Assembly (NCBI GenBank): GCA_934572335.1
Contig: CAKTKU010000016.1
Span: 1 to 50,735 of the forward strand
Direction: 5' to 3'
Length of the DNA stretch: 50,735 nucleotides
Origin: an uncultured Oscillospiraceae bacterium
Lineage (GTDB): Bacteria; Bacillota; Clostridia; Oscillospirales; Oscillospiraceae
Below are positions 41,596 to 50,681 of the stretch, piece by piece (within the stretch, counting starts at the first letter, position 1; every line of letters starts with the position of its first letter). The position numbers were made by a program, and so were the translations under genes. The notes under the pieces were generated by a model. It searched no databases and was not told the origin of the DNA. It saw nothing but the letters and a program-made list of their open reading frames with translations.

Positions 41596-42675
41596 ATGAA
41601 GAAACAGATATTTGTCTCCGGCAGGACAGAGCTTGCCGGCAACCATACAGATCACCAAAAGGGCAGACTGCTCGCCTCCGCCGTGCACTTCGGGCACTAC
41701 GCCCAGTGCGAGGCGAACGGGACGAACATCGTGCGCGTGCAGTCAGAGGGGTTCAAGCCGTTTGAGGTCAACCTCACCCATCTCACCCTGCGCACCGGTG
41801 AGTTCGGCACGCCGAAGTCCCTCATCCGCGGCGTTGTTGTCGCGTTCAAGGAGCTGGGGCTGGACGTCGGCGGGTTTGACGCGCGGATAAAGAGCACACT
41901 TACCCCCGGCTCGGGGCTCAGCTCGTCCGCGGCGTTCTCGGTGCTCGTGGGGCGTATGCTCTCGGAGCTTTTTAATGACGGCAAGGTCGACCCTGTGGTC
42001 ATCGCCCGCGCCGGGCAGCAGGCGGAGAATAAGTATTTCGGCAAGCCCTGCGGCATAATGAGCCAGCTTGCCTGCGCATACGGACACACGGTGTACGCCG
42101 ACCCCAAGACCGGCGAGATAGAGCAGATACGCGCCAGCTTCACGCCGATGGGGCTGACGATGTGTCTGACGAACACCGGCGGCAGCCACGCCGGGCTGGA
42201 CACGTCCTATGCCCGCATCCCCGCGGACATGGTGTACATCGCCAACCTCTTTGACAAGGGCGTGCTGGGCGATGTCGACCCGAAGGAGTTTTACCGCAAG
42301 GGCTGGGACCCCGCGAACCGCCCCGTGCGCCGCGCGATGCACTTTTTCGGCGAGAATGAGCGCGTGCCGCGCATGCGCGACGCTCTCAAGAGCGGCGACG
42401 GGGAGACGTATATGCGCCTGATGAACGAATCCGGGCGCTCGTCCGAGCAGCTTCTCAACAACATCATCACCAGCGCCACGGGCGACACCAAGCTCGCCCA
42501 GGGGCTGGAGCACAGCCGCCGCCTGCTCGAGGGCAAGGGCGCGTGGCGCGTGCACGGCGGCGGCTTTGCCGGGTGCGTTCAGGCGCTCATGCCGACGGAC
42601 TTCTTCCCCGAGTATAAGCGCAGCATGGAGGCGGAGTTCGGCGCCGGAAGCTGTATAGAGATAAATATAATGTAA
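41596..42675 (+). CDS. galK: GHMP kinase, galactokinase family
   Basis: Phosphorylates galactose (or a related sugar) at C1 with ATP, entering the Leloir pathway. The 359-residue protein has the galactokinase N-terminal signature as GRTELAGNHTDHQKG (residues 9-23), the GHMP ATP loop TPGSGLSSSAAFSVLVG (about 102-118) and the C-terminal GHMP motif WRVHGGGFAGCVQAL. The HTDH form with Gln in place of the usual Tyr-Asn is common in Clostridia. No other Leloir genes are adjacent, so the sugar specificity is less certain. AAAGGG precedes the ATG. Confidence 0.85.
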   Translation: MKKQIFVSGRTELAGNHTDHQKGRLLASAVHFGHYAQCEANGTNIVRVQSEGFKPFEVNLTHLTLRTGEFGTPKSLIRGVVVAFKELGLDVGGFDARIKSTLTPGSGLSSSAAFSVLVGRMLSELFNDGKVDPVVIARAGQQAENKYFGKPCGIMSQLACAYGHTVYADPKTGEIEQIRASFTPMGLTMCLTNTGGSHAGLDTSYARIPADMVYIANLFDKGVLGDVDPKEFYRKGWDPANRPVRRAMHFFGENERVPRMRDALKSGDGETYMRLMNESGRSSEQLLNNIITSATGDTKLAQGLEHSRRLLEGKGAWRVHGGGFAGCVQALMPTDFFPEYKRSMEAEFGAGSCIEINIM

Positions 42676-42682
42676 ATACGCA

Positions 42683-42717
42683 TAAAAATACCGGGGCTGC
42701 ATGAGCAGTCCCGGTAT
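42683..42717. terminator. Bidirectional terminator between galK and clpB
   Basis: 13-bp stem ATACCGGGGCTGC / GCAGTCCCGGTAT (one G-U pair) with an ATGA loop. TTTTTATG follows on the minus strand (for clpB); on the plus strand only TGCTGTAT. Confidence 0.85.
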
Positions 42718-42749
42718 TGCTGTATCTATCGGTTTTCTTTCGCGTCGCC

Positions 42750-45329
<2,580 letters not shown>

Positions 45330-45362
45330 GTGTCAGTCTCTCCCTTCACCGCCGGTGCTGCC

Positions 45363-46010
45363 TCAGATATGCACCGGGGTTTTGATAAGATTGGAGTAAT
45401 ATGCGGCTTCAACGTCGTGCGCGTCGTACCTGCCGCTGAGGTAGCCCTTCATGAGCTTGTCGAAAAGCGTGATGTACTGGCTTATCGCGCCCGCGAGCGC
45501 GTCCGCCGTGCAGTCTCTGTCCGGCGCGGCGAGGCTGCGCACGAATTTGCCGTCGTACAGTGCGTATTCCAGCTTCACGCCCGTCATGGGGTAGAGGAGG
45601 CGGTCCTCTATGTCCTTCCACACGCGGAAGAACTCCGTCATTGCGGAGATGAGCGCAGCGGACTGCGTCCTGAACACGACGGACAGCTCGCCTATCGTCT
45701 CCCCGCCGCCGGGGATGAGCGCGACCTCGTACTTCACCGTCGGGCGGTATTTGTACTCCAGCGAGCTTTTCAGCGACATGGAGGAGGTGTTCGGCGCGAA
45801 GAACGGCACCAGCTCCCTCGACGGGGTCATAAGCTGTTCTATGGCGGAGAGCACGTCGTTTATCCGGCGCTCGGGCGTGGTGTAATTGACGTACTCTGCG
45901 AGTATCTGATTTATCAGGCTTGAGCGGCTCGTGCCCATGCGGTGCGCCAGTGCGTCGACCTCGCGCACGACCTCGTCGTTGAGCATCAGGCTGTACAATG
46001 TTTTTTTCAT
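45363..46010 (-). CDS. Ribbon-helix-helix (CopG-like) protein upstream of clpB
   Basis: A 215-residue protein of unknown function. Residues 1-45 (MKKTLYSLMLNDEVVREVDA, then LAHRMGTSRSSLINQILAEY) fit a ribbon-helix-helix DNA-binding fold: one strand, then two helices with TSRSSLI at the turn. The remaining 170 residues form an unrecognised domain with alternating strands (YKYRPTVKYEVALIPGGGET, GELSVVFRTQSAAL) and helices. The upstream ATG at 46022 would overlap the AAAGGG Shine-Dalgarno, so ATG at 46010 is used. Being the first gene before clpB suggests a regulator of the pair, by inference only. Confidence 0.75.
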   Translation of the reverse strand: MKKTLYSLMLNDEVVREVDALAHRMGTSRSSLINQILAEYVNYTTPERRINDVLSAIEQLMTPSRELVPFFAPNTSSMSLKSSLEYKYRPTVKYEVALIPGGGETIGELSVVFRTQSAALISAMTEFFRVWKDIEDRLLYPMTGVKLEYALYDGKFVRSLAAPDRDCTADALAGAISQYITLFDKLMKGYLSGRYDAHDVEAAYYSNLIKTPVHI

Positions 46011-46046
46011 GGGCTTGACCATCCCTTTCGTTTTGCTTACGAGCAT

Positions 46047-46075
46047 ACTATACCACCGGCGCGCAAATTTGTCAA
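46047..46075 (-). promoter_or_regulatory. Near-consensus promoter of the RHH-clpB pair
   Basis: On the minus strand, TTGACA (46070-46075), 17-nt spacer ending TGG, TATAGT (46047-46052). Confidence 0.85.
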
Positions 46076-46199
46076 GAATATTATATAATGTTTTATACAA
46101 ATTATATCGAGTTTACAAATGGTTCATATGCGGAACGAAGGAAGCAGGGGTAAAAGCGGAGCAATATTCGCCCGGACGCAAAATTAGCTTATCTCGCTC

Positions 46200-46228
46200 T
46201 TGATTTTTCGCGGCATATTGGGTATAAT
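46200..46228 (+). promoter_or_regulatory. Promoter of tRNA-Ser
   Basis: TTGATT (46200-46205), 17-nt spacer, TATAAT (46223-46228), 28 nt before the tRNA. Confidence 0.82.
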
Positions 46229-46256
46229 GGCACAGCGTGTGACGCAAAAAGAATAT

Positions 46257-46347
46257 GCAGCGGTATCGAAGTGGTTATAACGGCCCTGACTCGAAATCAG
46301 GTGTACCGGCAACGGTACCGTGGGTTCGAATCCCACCCGCTGCGCCA
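46257..46347 (+). tRNA. tRNA-Ser (anticodon CGA)
   Basis: A 91-nt gene including encoded CCA. Acceptor GCAGCGG / CCGCTGC with discriminator G; anticodon arm CCTGA-CTCGAAA-TCAGG with CGA at the anticodon; long class II variable arm containing GTACCG/CGGTAC; T arm GTGGG-TTCGAAT-CCCAC. It reads UCG serine codons. Confidence 0.95.
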
Positions 46348-46355
46348 ACGTCAAG

Positions 46356-46423
46356 ACAGCACCATAAGGTCATCAGCCGCCGGGAGCGGCGCGAGATCGA
46401 CCAACGGTGCTGTTTTATTTTTT
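46356..46423 (+). terminator. Branched terminator after tRNA-Ser
   Basis: Outer stem ACAGCACC (46356-46363) / GGTGCTGT (46406-46413), inner stems GGTC/GACC and GCCGC/GCGGC, followed by TTTATTTTTT. Confidence 0.8.
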
Positions 46424-46476
46424 AAAATCGAGACAGCTTCGTTTCCTTAGCGCCCCGAATATACCCTTATTAAGCC

Positions 46477-46504
46477 TTGGAATATTTCAAAAATGTGCTA
46501 TACT
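46477..46504 (+). promoter_or_regulatory. Promoter of the class III fic gene
   Basis: TTGGAA (46477-46482), 16-nt spacer ending TGC (extended -10), TATACT (46499-46504). Confidence 0.6.
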
Positions 46505-46556
46505 ATCTATATACACTGCAATATTGTGTTTTTGTGAAAACGTTGGAGGTGCAGAT

Positions 46557-47162
46557 ATGGCACTTGAAAATAAATTGGGGCTGACAAGCTCCGCGGACCT
46601 TGCCCGTGAGGAAGAGCGCATCAGCAAGAAAAAAGCGCTTGAGCTTTTTGAAAGCGGTATGCTCGATAGCTTGGAAGCAGGAAAATTCTCTGCACTCAAG
46701 GCAATTCATAAGTACCTCTTTGAAGAAATCTACGATTTTGCCGGGGAGCTCAGAACCGTAAATCTTTCAAAGGGCAATTTTCGCTTTGCGCCGTTGATGT
46801 ATCTCGAAGCGGCGCTTGCAAACATCGACAAAATGCCGCAGTCCACTTTCGATGAGATCGTCGAGAAGTATGTGGAAATGAATATTGCCCACCCATTCAG
46901 AGAAGGAAATGGGCGCAGCACCCGTATCTGGCTCGACCTCATTTTCAAGACTGAGCTTCGAAGAGTTGTTGACTGGAGCAGGGTGGATAAGGAAGATTAT
47001 CTTCTCGCTATGGAGCGCAGCCCCATCAGAGATATTGAAATCAAGCATATCCTCAAGGCGGCGCTGACCGATGACATCAACAGCCGCGAGGTCTATATGA
47101 AGGGCATCGACCACAGCTATTACTATGAAGGATATACGACCTTCAAGGCGGAAGAATTGTAA
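46557..47162 (+). CDS. Fic protein adenylyltransferase, class III (C-terminal inhibitory helix)
   Basis: A 201-residue single-domain Fic enzyme. The active-site loop is HPFREGNGRSTR at 112-123 with His112 as catalytic base and Glu116 for metal binding; ELRTVNLSKGNFRFAPLMYL (about 64-83) is the flap that orients the target. At the C-terminus SYYYEG (187-192) fits the class III inhibitory motif (S/T)xxxE(G/N), in which the Glu blocks ATP gamma-phosphate binding. No separate antitoxin gene is adjacent, in agreement with self-inhibition. ATG at 46557 follows TTGGAGGT. Base composition is less GC-rich than the neighbours, suggesting transfer, and it lies directly behind a tRNA gene. Confidence 0.88.
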   Translation: MALENKLGLTSSADLAREEERISKKKALELFESGMLDSLEAGKFSALKAIHKYLFEEIYDFAGELRTVNLSKGNFRFAPLMYLEAALANIDKMPQSTFDEIVEKYVEMNIAHPFREGNGRSTRIWLDLIFKTELRRVVDWSRVDKEDYLLAMERSPIRDIEIKHILKAALTDDINSREVYMKGIDHSYYYEGYTTFKAEEL

Positions 47163-47165
47163 ATC

Positions 47166-47217
47166 CCAAAGTGTCAAGGGCAGGCCTTCAAAGTATCAAA
47201 TTGACACTTTGGAAGGC
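47166..47217. repeat. Two overlapping, mutually exclusive inverted repeats after fic
   Basis: Repeat 1: CCAAAGTGTCAA (47166-47177) / TTGACACTTTGG (47201-47212), perfect. Repeat 2: GCCTTCAAAGT (47184-47194) / ACTTTGGAAGGC (47206-47217), one extra base. They share the right arm, so only one can form. No T-run follows. Confidence 0.5.
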
Positions 47218-47258
47218 GCGTTGAAACCCGGACTTACACCATCCTCACCAAATAAATA

Positions 47259-47287
47259 TTGACTATACGCGCGCAAAAATGTAAAAT
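47259..47287 (+). promoter_or_regulatory. Promoter of holB-ricT
   Basis: TTGACT (47259-47264), 17-nt spacer, TAAAAT (47282-47287), about 40 nt before holB. Confidence 0.7.
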
Positions 47288-47328
47288 ATATTGGTTACAG
47301 GATACGATCATAATCGCGGAGGGCTGAA

Positions 47329-48132
47329 ATGGCTGAGCTGCACATTGCGGACGCGAGGCGTCTTTCACACGCATATATCCTCGCCGCGCCCGAGCGCAGT
47401 GAGGCCGTGTCCGCCGCGCGCCGCCTCGCCGCGGCTGCCGTGTGCTCCTCGACCGGGGCGCGCCCGTGCGGCACGTGCCGCGACTGCCGGAAGGTGTCCG
47501 AGGGCATACATCCAGACGTTATCTCCGTGCGCCGTCTGACGGACGACAAGGGGCGCGCGAAGAAGGAGATAACCGTCGATCAGGTGCGCGAGATGGCGGC
47601 AGACAGCGTCGTGCTGCCCAATGAGGCCGCGCGCAAGGTGTACATCATCGAGGATGCCGATCTCATGAATCCGCAGGCGCAGAACGCCGCGCTCAAGCTC
47701 CTTGAGGAGCCGCCCGCCGGTGTGATGTTCATCCTCTGCGCCGAGAATGCCCAGCTTCTGCTGCCGACAGTGCGCTCGCGCTGTGCGGAGCAGAATGTCG
47801 GCACGTCGCCCGTGTCCGCCGAGGACAGCGAGAGCATGGCGCTCGCGCGGGGGTACTTCAAGGCGGCAGCGTCCGACTCGGCAGCCAGGGTATGTGCGTT
47901 CTGCTTCGCGAATGAGGGGCTGGACACCCGCGCCGCCGCGGACTTCATCGACAGTGCCATCGACCTTGCCGGTGATATGCTCTGCGCCCGGAGGGACGAT
48001 CTCGGTCTCGGGCGCGAGAGGCTGGTGCGGCTGTATGAGCTGCTGCGGCAGTGTGAGGCGTATCTGAAGGTCAACACAGGTGTAAAACATGTTTTCGGAC
48101 TGCTCGCGGTGGATTCCCTGCCGCGTCGGTGA
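47329..48132 (+). CDS. holB: DNA polymerase III delta' subunit
   Basis: Clamp-loader stator subunit. The 267-residue protein has the AAA+ fold with a zinc module CGTCRDCRKV (about 47-56 with upstream Cys), ITVDQVREMA, KVYIIEDADLMNPQAQNALK-like KVYIIEDADLMNPQAQNAAL, LLEEPPAG and the SRC motif (sensor region) near 150. The N-terminal Walker A is not intact, as usual for delta'. It is shorter than many homologues (about 330), with a reduced C-terminal domain. GGAGGG precedes the ATG. holB followed by ricT is the conserved Firmicute order. Confidence 0.85.
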   Translation: MAELHIADARRLSHAYILAAPERSEAVSAARRLAAAAVCSSTGARPCGTCRDCRKVSEGIHPDVISVRRLTDDKGRAKKEITVDQVREMAADSVVLPNEAARKVYIIEDADLMNPQAQNAALKLLEEPPAGVMFILCAENAQLLLPTVRSRCAEQNVGTSPVSAEDSESMALARGYFKAAASDSAARVCAFCFANEGLDTRAAADFIDSAIDLAGDMLCARRDDLGLGRERLVRLYELLRQCEAYLKVNTGVKHVFGLLAVDSLPRR

Positions 48133-48153
48133 ACCGATGGGAAGGACAAATAA

Positions 48154-49482
48154 TTGATAGAAGTAGTCAGTATAAAGTTCAAAAAGCGCGGCAAATGCTA
48201 TTATTTTGCCCCCGGCGCGCTGAAAATAAAGACCGGGGACAAGGTGATCGTCGAGACCTCCAAGGGGCTTGAGATCGCCGATTGCAGCCGGGGTAATCAC
48301 GAGGTGAGCGATAATGCCGTCGTGCAGCCGCTGCGCCCCGTTGTGCGCATCGCGACGGCGGACGATCTGCGCGTTGAGGAGCTCAACCGCAAGCGCGAGC
48401 GCGAGGCGTTCGAGATATGCCAGCAGAAGATCGCAGAGCACGGGCTGGATATGAAGCTGGTGGACGTGGAGTGCAACTTCGAGGGGAACAAGACGCTGTT
48501 TTTCTTCACCTCCGACGGGCGCGTGGATTTCCGCGAGCTTGTGAAGGATCTCGCCGGTATATTCCGCAACCGTATCGAGCTGCGCCAGATAGGTGTGCGC
48601 GATGAGGCGAAGATGGTCGGCGGGCTTGGCATCTGCGGCCGCCCATACTGCTGCAACCAGTTTCTTGACGATTTTCAGCCGGTGTCGACGAAGATGGCGA
48701 AGGTGCAGTCGCTCTCGCTCAACCCGACGAAGATATCCGGCAGCTGCGGCAGACTTATGTGCTGCCTGCGCTATGAGCAGGAGGCGTATGAGGACCTCCT
48801 CAAGCATGTGCCCAAGCAGGGCGCGTTCGTCGAGACGAAGGACGGCTACGGCACGGCGGTGCAGGTCAATCTTCTGCGCCAGACCGTGAAGGTCAAGCTC
48901 GACGCCGACGGCGACGATACCCTGCGCACGTATAAATCCAACGAGCTGTGCGCCGTACCGGGCGGCAGACCCAAGGACGGCGAGACCCCGCCCTCCGTGC
49001 TGCGCTATGTGCCGGAGGAGGACGAGGAGGACGCGGCCATCGAGGACGAGTGGGCGATGCCTACGCTCGTTATCCCGGAGCCTGTGCAGAGCGCGCCCGC
49101 GACCGAGACCGGGACGGCAGAGCGCCGCGGGGGCAGGAACCGCAGAGGACGCCGCGGAGGACGCGGACGGGACGGCGAAGGCCGCGCCAAGGCGGAGCAG
49201 GGCGCGCCGAACGGAGAGAAGACCGAGCGCGCGGAGCGCCCCGGCAAGGGCGCGCAGAACCGCGGACGCCGCGAGCAGAACGCGGGCAAGGCGACGGTCA
49301 AGCCTGTGAAGGTCGAGGCGAAAAACACGCCCGAGAAGCCTGCCGTGCAGAATACGCAGGGCGGGGACAAGCCTGCGCCCGACGGGCAGAACAAGGGCGG
49401 CTCGCGCGGCGGGAACCGCCGCCGCAAGTACTACCACGGCAAGCCCAAGAGCAAATCCTCCGTCCCCAACAAGGGAGAATGA
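48154..49482 (+). CDS. ricT: RicT/YaaT PSP1-domain protein with long RG-rich C-terminal extension
   Basis: RicT (YaaT) belongs to the Fe-S-containing Y-complex that assists RNase Y and affects sporulation in Bacillus. The 442-residue protein starts at TTG (48154; AAGG 8 nt upstream, stop codon directly before in frame). Residues 1-270 are the PSP1 core: CYYFAPGALKIKTGDKVIVE, VGGLGICGRPYCCNQFL and SGSCGRLMCCLRYEQEAYED with the conserved cysteines. After an acidic linker (about 285-305) comes a 130-residue low-complexity tail rich in Arg, Gly, Lys and Pro with GGRNRRGRRGGRGRDGEGR, and ending RRRKYYHGKPKSKSS. Typical homologues are about 275-300 residues, so the tail is an addition; RNA binding is inferred. 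Confidence 0.92.
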   Translation: MIEVVSIKFKKRGKCYYFAPGALKIKTGDKVIVETSKGLEIADCSRGNHEVSDNAVVQPLRPVVRIATADDLRVEELNRKREREAFEICQQKIAEHGLDMKLVDVECNFEGNKTLFFFTSDGRVDFRELVKDLAGIFRNRIELRQIGVRDEAKMVGGLGICGRPYCCNQFLDDFQPVSTKMAKVQSLSLNPTKISGSCGRLMCCLRYEQEAYEDLLKHVPKQGAFVETKDGYGTAVQVNLLRQTVKVKLDADGDDTLRTYKSNELCAVPGGRPKDGETPPSVLRYVPEEDEEDAAIEDEWAMPTLVIPEPVQSAPATETGTAERRGGRNRRGRRGGRGRDGEGRAKAEQGAPNGEKTERAERPGKGAQNRGRREQNAGKATVKPVKVEAKNTPEKPAVQNTQGGDKPAPDGQNKGGSRGGNRRRKYYHGKPKSKSSVPNKGE

Positions 49483-49488
49483 CAATAT

Positions 49489-49539
49489 AACACCCCGAGT
49501 GCCGTCTCAGTTTTAAGAGCGGCACCCGGGGTGTTTTTA
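49489..49539 (+). terminator. Terminator after ricT
   Basis: AACACCCCG-GTGCCG / CGGCAC-CGGGGTGTT stem with one mismatch, 15-nt loop, then TTTTT. Confidence 0.9.
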
Positions 49540-49563
49540 TGTGCTGGGCGGAAGAAATGAATC

Positions 49564-49592
49564 TTTACATACACCAAAGAACTTGGTATAAT
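49564..49592 (+). promoter_or_regulatory. First promoter upstream of hicAB
   Basis: TTTACA (49564-49569), 17-nt spacer ending TTGG, TATAAT (49587-49592). A small palindrome ACCAA/TTGGT lies in the spacer. Confidence 0.65.
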
Positions 49593-49621
49593 TTGCATGA
49601 CAAACAGCGGACATGAGCGGC

Positions 49622-49649
49622 TTGACAAATACACACTTTTGTGTATAAT
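49622..49649 (+). promoter_or_regulatory. hicAB promoter with operator palindrome in the spacer
   Basis: TTGACA (49622-49627), 16-nt spacer, TATAAT (49644-49649). The palindrome ATACACA-CTTT-TGTGTAT (49629-49646) fills the spacer and enters the -10, an ideal place for repression by the RHH domain of HicB. Confidence 0.8.
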
Positions 49650-49673
49650 AAAAGCGCCGAGAGGAGAGCAGAA

Positions 49674-49868
49674 ATGAAGCCCAGAGATATATGTCTGAAA
49701 GAGCTCAAGGCCTATGGGTATGAATTCAAGCGGAGCGGCGGTAATCACGATATATACTACAATCCGGAGACTAAAAAGATCATTCCGGTCAAACGGCATG
49801 ATTTCGATGAAAACGATCTAAGATATATCAGGAAGGAAATAGGCGTTAAGTGGAGAAAGGACAGATGA
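49674..49868 (+). CDS. hicA: HicA-type mRNA interferase toxin
   Basis: A 64-residue double-stranded-RNA-binding-like toxin that cleaves mRNA when free of HicB. It contains the HicA pattern KELKAYGYEFKRSGGNHDIY with the catalytic His25 in GGNHDIY, then IPVKRHDFDENDLRYIRKE. ATG at 49674 has GAGGAG upstream; an upstream in-frame start would lie inside the promoter region. It precedes hicB by 34 nt, the usual hicA-hicB order. Confidence 0.9.
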   Translation: MKPRDICLKELKAYGYEFKRSGGNHDIYYNPETKKIIPVKRHDFDENDLRYIRKEIGVKWRKDR

Positions 49869-49902
49869 CGGTTCTGCCCGCACCAGCAAAAAGGAGGAAA
49901 CT

Positions 49903-50301
49903 ATGGTTTATATTTATACTGCGGTTTTCAAACCCCTTGAGGACGGCACGGGGTTTTATGCCTCTGTGCCGGATCTGCCCGGCTGCATTACTACGGGGCG
50001 TGATTTGCCGGACGCAATAACACAGATCAGCGATGCCGCTTCCGGGTGGCTGGTGGTCGCAGAGGACGAGGGACTGCCGATCGCCGCGCCAACTCCGCAG
50101 GCGAAGATAGAAAGCCCGGACGACGCAATGTTCTCGCTGATTCAAATTGATACTGTCGCATACCGCGCAAGGACGGACACGCGTGCGGTGCGAAAAAATG
50201 TGTCGCTTCCGGCATGGATGGCGAACATGGCGGATAAGCGCGGAATAAACTGCTCACAGGTCTTACAGGATGGCCTCATGAAGAGACTCAACACGGGCTG
50301 A
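49903..50301 (+). CDS. hicB: HicB-type antitoxin with RHH domain
   Basis: A 132-residue antitoxin. The N-terminal half is the HicB partial RNase H-like fold (YTAVFKPLEDGTGFYASVPD, LPGCITTGRDLPDAI) that binds HicA; the C-terminal part RKNVSLPAWMANMADKRGIN, then CSQVLQDGLMKRL, is a ribbon-helix-helix DNA-binding domain. AAAGGAGG precedes the ATG. Autorepression at the palindrome inside the upstream promoter is expected for this class. Confidence 0.92.
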   Translation: MVYIYTAVFKPLEDGTGFYASVPDLPGCITTGRDLPDAITQISDAASGWLVVAEDEGLPIAAPTPQAKIESPDDAMFSLIQIDTVAYRARTDTRAVRKNVSLPAWMANMADKRGINCSQVLQDGLMKRLNTG

Positions 50302-50402
50302 TTTTTGTCCCCAAATTTGGCCCCAGAGCATCTCTGCCCCCCAGCTTTGCCCCTCAAAATTTGCAAAAGCTTGCCAAAACCTGCGAGCGCGTGCAAAGCT
50401 GA

Positions 50403-50435
50403 AAAAGCCTGCAATCACAACGATTGCAGGCTTTT
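50403..50435. terminator. Bidirectional terminator between hicB and tRNA-Lys
   Basis: 14-bp perfect stem AAAAGCCTGCAATC / GATTGCAGGCTTTT with a 5-nt loop. T-tracts on both strands serve hicAB and the leftward tRNA genes. Confidence 0.9.
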
Positions 50436-50439
50436 CTCA

Positions 50440-50515
50440 TGGTGCTCCAGCGGGGATTCGAACCCCGGACACCCTGCTTAAAAGGCAGGTGCTCTACCTA
50501 CTGAGCTACTGGGGC
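50440..50515 (-). tRNA. tRNA-Lys (anticodon TTT)
   Basis: A 76-nt gene with encoded CCA. Anticodon arm CCTGC-CTTTTAA-GCAGG, T arm CGGGG-TTCGAAT-CCCCG, D arm GCTC-AGTAGGTA-GAGC. The acceptor GCCCCAG / CTGGAGC has one mismatch, C3 against A70. Otherwise normal. Confidence 0.93.
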
Positions 50516-50554
50516 GGGTGTTTGGTTATGCGACGGGGAAAACTATATATAAAA

Positions 50555-50671
50555 CTTCTTCCGATGTGTTTCCTCGGACGCGAGCCCAGCGGAGCGGGTC
50601 GCGGCCGAAAAGGAGACGGACTTCGGAGGTCGGAGCTTTCCTCGCATGAGGGAAGCGGAGGCCGGAAGAAG
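50555..50671. repeat. Two-hairpin structured element, copy B (between tRNA-Gln and tRNA-Lys)
   Basis: Hairpin 1 (50579-50603): stem CGCGA/TCGCG, then CCC-AGCGGAGC-GGG. A 31-nt purine-rich linker follows. Hairpin 2 (50635-50656): GCTTTCCTC / GAGGGAAGC with a GCAT loop. An outer 9-bp stem CTTCTTCCG (50555-50563) / CGGAAGAAG (50663-50671) encloses both. This copy has no terminal repeats like those of the MITE. It accounts for most of the 166-nt gap between the tRNA genes. Confidence 0.6.
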
Positions 50672-50681
50672 TCTGGCGACG

